Positions 38,201 through 51,085 of a DNA stretch of 64,000 bases are shown here, one piece after another. Each line of letters starts with the position of its first letter. Position 1 is the first letter of the stretch. The DNA comes from Echinometra lucunter (Eukaryota > Echinodermata > Echinoidea > Camarodonta > Echinometridae), in contig CM057165.1 in assembly GCA_029962745.1 (NCBI GenBank), forward strand, positions 22,654,657 to 22,718,656, read 5' to 3'. The notes under the pieces were generated by a model that saw only the letters and a program-made list of their open reading frames with translations, ran no database searches and was not told the DNA's origin. Both the position numbers and the translations under genes were made by a program.

Positions 38201-41200
38201 AAGCTAACATATAGCAATTGTATGTCTTTGGACATCACCTTCGTATTGGGAGATTGAAAAATAATACGGTACAAATAAAACCACCTCCCATCATCTGCGA
38301 TATACAAGCAATTCGCTGGAAAAATGATGTTTTAATGACGTCACATACTGCACCAATCCTGCCCAAGCAGATGATGTCCCATAACGAAAGAACATAATTG
38401 CAATGCAAATATTTCTCCAATTACAAAGGGTTTAATGTAATTAAACGTGACCATATTTCACGCCATTCTACAAGGGAAGTGAAACCTATTCCGATAACTA
38501 AAATGTATTGTTCGTAAATATACAGGATAAGGGTTTATGATTTGTTGATCAAAGAAACCTTACTTTCCAATTGAAAAGCCTGCCGAATGATAGCATGGAC
38601 GGTATTTGTTCCCTCTTGAAATTCTGAACATGCATGTACTGCAATGTATGCAGCTGAAAACACAATATCATCTTATTTTGTTTGCAAGCTAGCCTTTTTC
38701 ATCAAACTAATACCAGGTATGCGGTTTAGAGTGAAACAACAGATTTAACATTTAGAGTGACACTAGTGAAGTAAGAGAAATATCTGCAGACAAGATGACA
38801 AAACAGGCAGTGAAAATGTGTGAGATGTTATGGGACATCGTCTGCTTGTGCAAAATTATGTTCAACCTGTGACATCACATATCTCAGCAGCATTCAGAGA
38901 GCTCTTCAGGTGCTATGTCGGGGCTGTATTATACCGTCTTACAATTAGTACTCATTACTTCGAATGTTTCCAAGAGTTGAATTTTGATAATCTTGTCCAC
39001 TCTAAGCTTCACCTAAGCAATAATGAAAATCAAGTCAGTTTTCAAAATCAATGAATATCTACTTTAATGGTATACATTCGATTTTGAATGTTAATATCTG
39101 GTATTGTACAATGCCTACTAAACTTGTTGTACACAAGTCTATAGGAGCTGAACGTGCATTATTCATACCATAGTGCATGCACCATCCATAATGTACAATT
39201 GCACGGCTAGCGTGACGTCACAGTAAGATTTAGTTGTTTTGTTTCTTCTGTGTTATCACAACCTACAGCTTGCTAAGTATACGCATTCACTTGCTGAGCT
39301 GAGGCAAAGCAAGTCATGCGCGCACTAAACTGTCACAAGATACATTCCACTAACACAGCTAGGCAGCAGTTGGAACTTCTTTCCCTGTTTTTAAACCTTG
39401 ATTGGTAAACCAAAATTTTACTCTTTTGCTTGATTCTCATCAATTTCTCAACAAACTTTCAAGGATTTGTATAATACCAATAGTGAATATTCTAATTTGT
39501 GCACTGGTAAGAGATTTCGCATTCAGTGAAAGAGCGATGTAACTTCTATTCAACATGGTGAAGCCGAAGTTGAAAAGAAGGCCACTCTTTCACCTTATGA
39601 AAAATCTCATACCATCACACTCATGTCTATGCCCTATTTGTATGTTACTGCATACCCATGCACAATCAGATCAAAGTAAGATTGTGCAGTGTTTGGTGGG
39701 ATTTGCATACATCAAAACACAAGTTTTCTGCATGAAGTGTATCCAGCCCTTATCAACAGCGACATCCATGCTAGTAACACATGATACATAGTGTATGAAT
39801 TCCTGTATCCATGGCAACAAGCAAGGCAATTTACCTGCAAGAAAGCATCCTTGACTGCTTGAGGATTCACAGTAACCTAATGAAAGTTAAAAGATAGATG
39901 GGTGGAATGAGTCACACAGGATGGAATAACATGATGAATACACGTATACAAAACATTTCTTTCATTTTATTTGGGCATATCCACAGTTAAAAGGGCTTGA
40001 TACATGTACATGACTTGGGCTGTGATTAAACCTACAGTACATCTATAAATTTACCCTTTTACCTTTCCTCTGTTAAACAGATAAGCCAAATTAAGGAAAT
40101 TAAGTCATGTAAGAATTTCCACTTCATCCCATTTTTTAGCACCATAAATTTTTAACACAGAAATTTTCTATTGAAAAATGGTAACAGGACAGAATCTGAC
40201 TCTTCCATCCTACCACAATTGCTCCACTGGAATTTCATACAGGGTCATTTTGAAGTACAAACTGATCAATAATAAATAAATAAGTACAAACTGGAATGTC
40301 ATTTTCAAGTGCAAATTGGTAAGTAATTTTGGATTGCACATTATTAAGTAATTTTGTAATACAAATTGATAAAGTAATTTTGAAATACAAAATTTGAAGT
40401 ACAAAGTGATAAGTTATAATGAAATACAAAATGGTAAGCAGACGATTCAATTTTTTTTTTATTAGGTAATTATCTGTTTTTGGACCAAACTTTAACAAAA
40501 AAGGTATACATGTATATTAATACATGCTAAAATGCTGAAATTTCCATTTATACCGGTAGTGGATATGCCCTATGTAATGTTGAACAGGACAAGCAGACAA
40601 AGACTTTAGAGAAAGCTACAACAAAATTTCACTACGAATATTAACAATAAACATCTGTGGTTATCTGAAAAATAATCATGACTAAGAAACTTTTCTGGAG
40701 TAGGGAGACATGATCAACATATACACCGTACATACATGTACACAGACATTTAGAAACTGTGACAATACAATACTGAGTGGATTTGCTCATATATGCAGAT
40801 AATCCAAAGGAATTATGTACATATACCTGGGAATTACCTGTATGCTACAGCTCTATATATTAGGCTGCTCGTCTATGTTGGGCCGCGTTCAAGCGACCAT
40901 TTTTCACCCTAGAATCACGGTTTTCAAAGACGTTTAGTTTAAACCACGGTTGCGTTCAATCGATTTTTTGCAGGTCGTAAAAATAAACGTCTTTCAAAAC
41001 ACAAACATGAAACGCTGAAAAAGGTACGTTTTGAATCATGATTCTGCAGAACCACAGTCGCTAAAAACCGATTGAACGCAACGGAGATCTCAATCATGAT
41101 TCTACTGTTGCTTTCACACCAAGGTTTGAAGAAAGATAAAACAAGCAACATAGGCCTACAGAAAGCTAGAAAAGATGATAGAAGGAGAAAACAAAGAATA

Positions 41201-44200
41201 ATATAAGAAGAGACGGAAAGGTAAGAAGATAGAAGAAAACAAAGAATAACATAAGGAAAGATGGACAGAGAAGAAGATGGAAGGAAAAACAAAGAATAAT
41301 ATAAGAAGAGACTAAAGATATGGAGATAGAAGGAATAACAGAATAACAGGAAAAGATGAAAAAGAAGAAGATAGAAGAAAACAAAGAATAACATAAGGAA
41401 AGATGGACAGAACAGAAGATAGAAGGAAAAACAAAGAATAACATAAGGAAAGACAGAAAAGAAGATAGACGAAAACAAAGAATAACAAAAGATAGATTGA
41501 AAGATAAGAAGATAGAAGGAATAACAAAGAATAACATAAGAAAAGACAGAAAAAAGAAGATAGAAGAAGAAAACAAAGAATCACATAAGGAAAGATGGAA
41601 AGAGAAGATAGAAGGAAAAACAAAGAATAATATAAGAAGAGACTAAAGATATGGAGATAGAAGGAATAACAGAATAACAGGAAAAGACGAAAAAGAAGAA
41701 GATAGAAGAAAACAAAGAATCACATAAGGAAAGATGGAAAGAGAAGATAGAAGGAAAAACAAAGAATAACATAAGAAAAGACGGAAAGAGAAGAAGATAA
41801 AAGAAAACAAAGAATAACATAAGGAAAGACAGAAAAGAAGATAGACGAAAACAAAGAATAACAAAAGATAGGCTGAAAGATAAGAAGATAGAAGGAATAA
41901 CAAAGAATAACATAAGAAAAGACAGAAAAGGGAAGATAGAAGACGAAAACAAAGAATCACATAAGGAAAGGTGGAAAGAGAAGTAGATAGAAGGAAAAAC
42001 AAAGAATAACACAAGAAAAGACGGAAGGGAAGAAGATAGAAGAAAACAAACAATCACATAAGGAAAGGTGGAAAGAGAAGAAGATAGAAGGAAAAACAAA
42101 GAATAAGTAAGGAAAGATAGAAAAGAAGAAAATAGAAAAAGAAGAATAACATAAGAAAATACGGAAAGAGAAGAAGATAGAAGAAAAAAACAAAGAAAAC
42201 ATATAAAAGAAGGTAGGAAAAAGCAAAGAATAACATAAGAAAAGATAGGAAGAGAAAGAATAACAAGGAAAGATAGAAAAAAGGATAAAATAAATGACAT
42301 AAGGAAACATAGAAAAGAAGGTAGGAAAAAACAAAGAATAACATAAGAAAAGATGGAAAGAGAAGAAAAAAAAGCATAAGAAAGATATAGAGACGAATAA
42401 ATGACGTGGCTAAAGTTGACCTTCCTGAGTCAAACTGCGCAGTACGATGCGCAGTGGATGGGCTTGAATTGAGCAAGAATCAGCGTTGATGAAAAATCGC
42501 TTGAACGCTCTCTCGCAGTAGCCGTGTTTTATAACAGTGTTTTGATTTGTGATTCATGTTTGTGATTCTAGCTTCAAAAAATCGCTTGAACGCACCCTTG
42601 GAGTGTCAAGAGTGTCATAGCATGACAAATCTGAGCCCAATAATTGTTATCAATACCATCAACATTATTCACAAAGCACTTTCCAATGCATCTTTATTTT
42701 CATAGAGTCAAATGACATCAAGTGATATGGAGACTTATTCAGTCTCGTCTCTATGGGACTTGCCATCCGAGTTGACAAAAATAGAATAATAATGATACAT
42801 CTAATCTATCTCTTCAATAAAGACCATATACCTTGAAGGAATACCTAAACATTATTGACAGAACTAATTTTGAAAATGTTAAATTGTTGAGATCAACAAT
42901 CCTGTGATGAAAAGTGAGTAACTAGAAAGTTTTCTTTATATTTTCATGAGATATCGCAATACCGACACCTTGTACGGGTATTCACCCGTAATGCCAAAAA
43001 TACATACAGAGCTTCTTTAGATGGTAGAAAATCAGCATACACTCAACAAAAGGTTGAACATTTCATGCAGTTTTACCAATTCTATGAAGAGTTTAAAAAA
43101 AATCCACCAAGTACAATATATATACACCAAGATATTATCACATACATGTAGCCTAATACCAAATTAATAGCTGAATGATTTTAGTTACCATTAAAGAAGG
43201 ATGGGGTTGTTTTTCCAGCTACTTAATGAAACTTAAGCTGTCCCAAATTACAAAAATAAACAGTAAGCAACATTTCATTCAATGAATAGATGAATTTGAC
43301 AACACATCTATCAATACACTGTCCTACACATTTATGAAAATTGCCATTAAAATAACTACACTCAACAAAAAAAGAACGTAAACACTTTTTCAAGTTCAGA
43401 TTTTTCATAGAAGACTGAGAAAAATCAATATATCATACATCGAATTAAAGGAGATTTAATGGTCTTTTGATTTGGTTGGTGCACATTAAGAGAAACTTAC
43501 GCATGAGTGAACACAGCCATATTTCTCTCCCAAGGTACAAAAGTAAAAACTGCAAAAATGGACAGTTTGCCATTCATGTGTAAATGTAATGGCATACTAG
43601 ACGCATTCACACACAAGAGGAATTGAAATTCGAATCGCGATCCAAATTTCAGCTTTACTGCTAGTGTTCACATGCAAGGAAAAATCAAAATTTGGATCGC
43701 GATTCTAATTGCGATTCAAATTCCGATTTTGTTTTTGACCATTCACACACATGAGGAAGCAAAGGAAACAGGCAGGAGAGCCCAGAAACTTCTCCGCTTA
43801 AACTTCTGTTATACACGATCTGGACGGGGGAAAATACTCGACAGTAAAAGGGTAGCCCTTTTACAGTACAGCAACAAACTCAATAATTAAATACTAAATA
43901 ATCATGTACTATTATACAAAACATTTGTTTACTATACGAGATCAAAAGCGCCAAGATAGCGTGCAATGCATCATGCTTACATAGTGCATGCATCCAGTAA
44001 CGTATTAAACACACATTGCATACACTGCATACTGCGTGCACAGCGCATTGATCGCACACGCGATTTTCCAATCGCGATTCCGTTCACACACACAACGCAT
44101 GGCAAATAATTGCGATTATTCTGAAAAATCGCACTTCCTACTGCGAGTTGAATCGCGATTAGAATCGCGATTATTAGTGAGATTATTCAGTCCACACACA

Positions 44201-47200
44201 AAATAAAATTGATTTTCTAATCCCGATTAGAAAATCGATTTTTGAATCTCACTTTTTACCTTGTTTGTGAACGCCCCTAATAATGAGCCTTCACTCTCTA
44301 AATCTCTTTCTAGCCCCCCCCCCCCAAAAGTGAAAAATAAAGAAAAAGAGAAGAAGCTTCTGTTAAGTCCAAAATTTAATGACATCTGGAGAGGAAACAA
44401 TGGTGACTACATGCCCCAAATTTGATTTTTAATCAATTTTTCAATAAGGAAACTTAATTGCCTTTCAACCTTGTGGGTAAACGTAAAATGAGCTTTATGC
44501 ATGACTGAACACATTCATTCAACTGTTCCAAATCACCAAAGTAAAATTTTCAAAAATGCAACCATTTGTGGGGTTTTTTCTAAGTCAGGTGCCTTGAAAT
44601 TCACTGTCATATTGCACTGGAAATTACAAACAACGCATGATTAAAGTTTGCATGGTTCGTTCCACCTGAAAAGAAAAATCAATCTTCAAATCTAAAAATG
44701 GACCAAAGAATAGCTAAAGTGACATAGCGTGCTAAGGAGATTAGGGACAATGCTTTTTGGGGTATGCTACTGAAAACAACATTAGTGTTCCCTGGAATTG
44801 CGATGCACTTAAACCCACAGGTTACACCACTGAGTAACCATGTACTGTCTTTACATTTGACTCAGAAATTCATAAATTCATGAATTCATTAATTAATAAC
44901 AAAAATCACATTTCAGGCATGTAATCACCCATGTCGCCACTCCTGACGTCATTTCAATTTGTATGCAACAGAAGCTTCTCTCTCTTTTGTCTTTTCTTTT
45001 TTTGGGGGGGGGGGGGGTGTGGGTAGAGGGGAGGGGGTGGGAAGAGGGGAGGAGGTGGGAAGAGATATAGAGAGCATAGACTAAATTATGTCACTTCAGC
45101 CAAGTCTCTTTAATGTGTTAGTTCAATCTTTTGTTCCCATAGTTGTAGAAGGGCATTTACAATGAATGGCAAACTGCCAAGTTTTGCAATTTTTACTTTT
45201 GTACCTTGGAAGAGAAAAACGAATGTGTTCACTCATGCGTAAAGTTTTTCATTTTGTTCACCTACCAGATCAAAAGAATTTAAAGTCTAGAAAAATCTGA
45301 GCTTGAAAAAAGTGTTTACTTTCTTTTTTTGTTGAGTGTATTCGAAACGATCTGTCTGATTTTCTGACCTTTCAGTTACACCAAGGGTATACCAGTTGAA
45401 AATCTTTTTTTAATATAATAAGTAGATGTGTAGCTAATTCTATTTAAGGCAGAATTTGCAGACAATACTGTAACTGACATACATGTTTTTTAACATCCGT
45501 TTTTATTAGTGTACTACATTTTAGTCTTTAGCATCTGTACAACATGCTCCCATTATCTTTTCAAAGAATAATAAATTTTATGGAAAAAAAAGAAAGAGGG
45601 GTTATTCTAAAGGGATAAAACTACAAAATCTTAATCAACATATACCACTACATGCTGAGCAGAGAGGTGCAAACAAAATATTTTGTTCGAATCTTTTGGG
45701 TTGTTATTTTTTTTAATGAAAGGATAAAAGAAGTGTAGTACACAGATTTTATTCCGACTAAATTTAGACTACTGGGGTATACATGACTGCAATCCGTGGA
45801 GCTTTAGAAGTAATCCTAGAAAGGTTACTATTTAAAAATATATGTTTCTTGGAACATACATATTAAAATACATTTGTTTGCATCCTTCTGCTGGGCACAA
45901 GACAACATCAAGGAAAAAAGAGTTAAAGAGATTCCACTTCCAAGAAGAAAGAATTCACAAATGTGCACAAGAAACTTACAGGCACTCTAAAATTGCCTTG
46001 AGCTTGAACAACCTTCACAGTGGCATGATAAGAAGAGATAGTAAAGAGAAACTGAGTAAAGGAGAGTTGATGAAAGCATAGCTGATTCCTCTGGCAAAAA
46101 GAGAAAGGTATTCAGCTCTAACTGGAAAAAAAAATATAATTTCATGTATACACTGATTGACAAACAGACAATGTTAACAAATTTCTACAGTTCTGAATGG
46201 TGATGGTAGAAACATATGATTACAAGGACACAGTGTCTGAATCCACTGACCTGCACTCAGGGGTCTTAGATAGAAGGTCTTAGATGACATGATTTCTCAT
46301 TCATAGTGCCTTGCAGTGTTATCTGAATCCACTATTGTTCATAGATTTGTTTTTAAACCTAGCATGTTAATTAAAGCTATATGCATAAAAACAGCACCAA
46401 AGCAGCAACAGTGATGTGGCAGAGCTTGGCATCACACTTAAATGTTCAAAAACAGTTTGTGTGAGACCGTCTTCTATAACAGGGGTACATTAAAGTGAAC
46501 TTCTTGACAAAGTGAAGCATATTAAATTTTGAAAGAAAAGTTAACTAAAACAAAAGAGAACAAGCAGTTTTCCTCAAGCAACATTAAAAGAATGTTTCTG
46601 CCTGACCTCATCCATACTAATATACACTAATCAGATATATTATAAGGTAAGTTCATTCTTCTAAACCCTTTAACTTCTTTCTCAATAGAAAAAGAAGCAG
46701 AACAGAACCATTAAACCTTTATGAGAAGCTATAGGGAAAATATAAACGAATAAAATAAAAGATTTATAAATAAAGTTATAATTAATTACATATAAGATAC
46801 ATCTAAAATCTACATTTTGCATAAAACTAGATCAGCATAGCAGTTTACACCAAACAGAATACAGTGGATATTTCAAATACAGTGTATGTTTAAAGCATGA
46901 GACATTTTCAAAAGCAGCAGTATGGAATTATTACAGCATGTTATGTTTCTTGCTTGAGCAGCTCTTAGCGTGACTCCAATTTTCTATTTAAAGCTGCTTG
47001 AAATAAACTTTGTTAGATATTTCAAAAAAGACACTGCATGAATGAATGATCATTTTCTTGCCTTTCTAGAGTCTCTATCTCCCAGGACCTGTAATATTCA
47101 GTTAAAATGTATTATGCAGATATATACTTCTGATAAAAGTACAATCTTTTTCTCAATAAATGCACATCTTCAGCTACACCTAAATGTTTAATAGACATAA

Positions 47201-49532
47201 GTTGTATCATTTTATAATCAAATCATTTCATCTATGTTCATGACTAGTCCCAATTCTAAATTAGTATAACATGTTCTAAAATGTTTCTAGCATTGCATAA
47301 CTTGGACTATTCATGTATAACATGTCCATATCGTCTGCTGCAAGCTAAAAAGGCATTAATTCTGTATTAAGCCCACCGCACAATATACGATCCAACTGTG
47401 ATCCGACTTTCGAAGAAATGGCATTTTGGATGAAATATGAAAGTTTAACAAAATTAAAATCATCTTATTTAAAGTTCGGAATATTGATAGGAATACTAAA
47501 ATCGAAATTTTGGTTAACTGCAAGCCTTTTGGTTGGAGTAAGGGCCAAATCTGCTTCAATAAATAGCCAATCGCAAAATTGCTATGGCATCACTACCATT
47601 CAGAATGCAGTTCCTGTTTATTCCTACAGGGAGGCTAGCTATTTTAATATTCACACAACTATTCGGAACTTTCATCATTGAGATTTTACATGTTTGAATC
47701 TTCATATCAAATGCTATAACACATTTTCCAACATCAGATCGCAGACGAATCGTATAGTGTGCGGTGGGCTTTAAAATTGTATGACATAGTGTTTTTACTG
47801 CTCTCATCAGAACATATAAATGGGTATTATCATTTCATTAATATATCAAAAAATGAGAAACTAAGAGAGGCCAGGGGATTACAAGAAAATATCTGACAAG
47901 ATGTACCAATTGCATCAAAGATTTGGAAAGGGATATTTTTTATTTTTTTCTTTTCTTGTTATTGTTTACTTGTTATGGTACATGCAAGTTGGATTTCAAA
48001 AAGCAAGGGCCTAATGTGCCCCTCCCCATCTACCAGTGTCACCACATTTGAATGACTTTTGTCCTTTATGCAAATTGCTCAGAATATTGGGGAGAGAGGA
48101 TAAAACAATATGTTTATCTATGAACACTGCTGTCTCTTTTCAAATTACTATTCATTGTGGGGAGAAATAAAGCAATACAACCAATATTTCAATAATAATA
48201 CTGCCCTTTTTGGTATCTTACCCTATCCTTAGCATCTCTTGACTTGTCCTTGATCTTGCCATATAGCACACTACTCTTGGCTTTAGCCTGAAGAAGACGT
48301 CTCCTAATGTTCTCCTGGATCTTAGAACCTGAAGAAAGTAACCATGGCAACAAGAATGAAATTTACAATATTAATGCAAACACTATCGAAAGAGAGAATA
48401 TCCCCTCCACATTTAGTGGATAGCGGGCATCGCTTCTAATGATTTAATGCACTCTTTTCATTTGCCTTCATCTCTGCCTGGGAGTAAACTGAAGCACTGT
48501 AATCCTTGGGTCTCTCCTCCTGCTGTGACTGATTAGGATGTGCATACATGTATATATCACTACATTGGGGTTTCCCTCTACTCCTTTTATGACGAGTGGA
48601 GAGGGATCTTAACATACACAATGGTGACTCAGTTCCACAGGGGGGCCCTATTTAACATCCTATTCAAAAGACAGTGTTTCAGTAACAACCAACCCTATCT
48701 CTATGGAACAAAGGAGGAGCATGTTAACATTAAACATGAGCTGGTATATTCAGTAATACCTAGACTTCTGTAAAAAAAAGTAAAATGATAATATTTTCTT
48801 GTTTCTTCTGAATATATCATAAAAGGTGTAATCTACCTGATGCAATGCGACTGTCCAGCTCTTCCTCAAAGAGATCATCAATGGCTTCATTCTTATTCAG
48901 TGCAGCTACACGAAACTCTACAAACTAGAATTCAAGGATACAAGAATAGATTTGAATTCTAGACAAATATGTGAAGTTGCACATGCAAAGAAGCTTTAAG
49001 TGGTAATTTAACATTAAACAATAATTTATCAATACTTTATCAAAATTTTTCTATAAGAACCAGTAAACCTTTTCAGTGCTGTAGTTAATATTACAGTCTG
49101 AGGCACAATACACATTTTCAAAATCTCAACAAAGTCCCAGCATGCAGCCTTGATGAAAAAGAAACTTAAAGTAGACCAAATCACCCCAAATTTTTGTGTA
49201 CAGGTAATTGTATAAAATAGTATGGAGCAAATGAAGTACAAAATAAGTACCCTGCACATGGGACCTATATCAGACTTGGATTCCATGTTTTATGTAAGTG
49301 TGTACAGGTATGTTAAATAATATATACAGAAGTCACCATTTTGCCTTTAGTTTGAGCTTAATCTGATAACCCCTTCATAGTTAATACTAGGGAATTTTTA
49401 TTCACCCTTTAAGTGAAACAGACAATAGGACACCAGTATGGCACTCCTGAATGGTCATTCCTCTTAATAATAATAATAATAATACATAGGATTTATATAG
49501 CGTCTTTTCCATTTTGATTAAATGCTCAAGGC

Positions 49533-49565
<33 letters not shown>

Positions 49566-50982
49566 TGTCTTCAAACCTAGTACCTGCTTAGTTTGAACAA
49601 ATGGGATTTCATGTTGCCCTTGAAGGAAGTTAAAGAGTTTGCATTCCTCAGCTCCTGTGGGAGTGAATTCCACAGGGCTGGTCTGGCATGAGCAAATGCT
49701 CGATCCCCCCCAGGATTTCTTTGATAGTGGGATATGTAAAAGGCCAGATTGGGATGAACGAAGAGTACGTGTAAATGCGGGTTGGTAATGCTGCACAAGA
49801 GAATTATTGTAATCGGGTGCTGTTCCATTAATGATATGAAAGACCAAAAGAAGAATTTTAAAGATTATGCGTTCCTTTATGGGCAACCAATGGAGATTTT
49901 TTAGGACAGGAGTAATGTGACTGTGTTTATTAGACAAAGAAACTATACGAGCTGCTGCATTCTGTAACTTTTGTAATTTAGTGATTTGTGAGTTTGGTAA
50001 ATTATAGAGTAAGCCGTTACCGAAATCAAGACGTGACGAAATGAGGGATGTACAAGCTTCTCTGTTGCAGAACGGGTTAGATATTTTCGAATGAAACCAA
50101 TGTTACGCAACTGGTAGCGAACTGATCTGCATATGTTAGAGATTTGACTAGTCATGGACATTTGGGAGTCAAATATGATGCCAAGATTGCGACATGAGGT
50201 TGACAAAGGAATAGAGTGGCCAGAAATATGAACAGAATCTATGTTTAGTTTGCTCAATTGGAGTTTCGAACCTCTTTACATCCTGTTTTCTCTATTATAT
50301 TCTGGTGATTAGCCTGTCTCACAAGCTCTCATTCTCATTGTAATTTCAAAGGGTTTACATGGTCTTGGTAACGCAAGCTATACATCATTCAAAAGCTTAG
50401 ACTCCAAGCTTTCAAACTATGCTAAAACATAAAAGTGTCAAATTTCCGACTTATTGTTCGTTTTGTGGTGGAAGGTCACATTTGATGATTGAGCCCCCCC
50501 CCCCTTCAATAACCATGTTAGCAAATTCATTAAAAAAAAGAATTTTCAAATACAATTTTCAATCCAAAGTGACTACCAGAATTTGACAGCCAAGATTAAT
50601 CTTTCTTTTTCTGACATATATCTGTACAAGGTAGCCTTTTGAAGATTAAAGAGATACATGTAGTTACCTGCGCAAAGTGCTGTAGTTGAAGCACTGTATT
50701 CCTGAAAGCTGTTTCATGTTTGGAACCATTGGTAACAAACACATCCCTGTCAAACACAATCTCTCCATTCTAAAATGAAATAAACAAACACATTCTAATA
50801 TAAAATAATCAACAAACAATGCAATGTATAGTAAAAAAAAAAAAACAAACAAACAAACAAAAAACAAAAACAAAAACAAAAACAAAACTAAAAAATACCC
50901 CCTTGGATACTTGGCTTGAGATAACTCACACCGGAGTCTACAGAAAATATGTGTTTGAAATCAAACAGGTTAAGAACTTAAT

Positions 50983-51031
<49 letters not shown>

Positions 51032-51050
51032 GCTACTACTGCTACTACTG

Positions 51051-51085
<35 letters not shown>

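Noticed and set aside
38560..38582. 16-nt exon-like piece between cggcag and gtaagg
   Set aside because: Its length would break the frame between exons l and m, which already join in phase 0.
41166..42476. Several overlapping minus-strand open frames of 100-240 codons, Phe/Leu/Ser-rich, looking like membrane proteins
   Set aside because: They are translations of the purine-rich minisatellite in three frames at once. A tandem array lacking stops on one strand gives this without selection.
47418..47807. Small open frames on both strands at 47.4-47.8 kb
   Set aside because: They lie within MITE copy 1, and the corresponding frames are not kept in copy 2.
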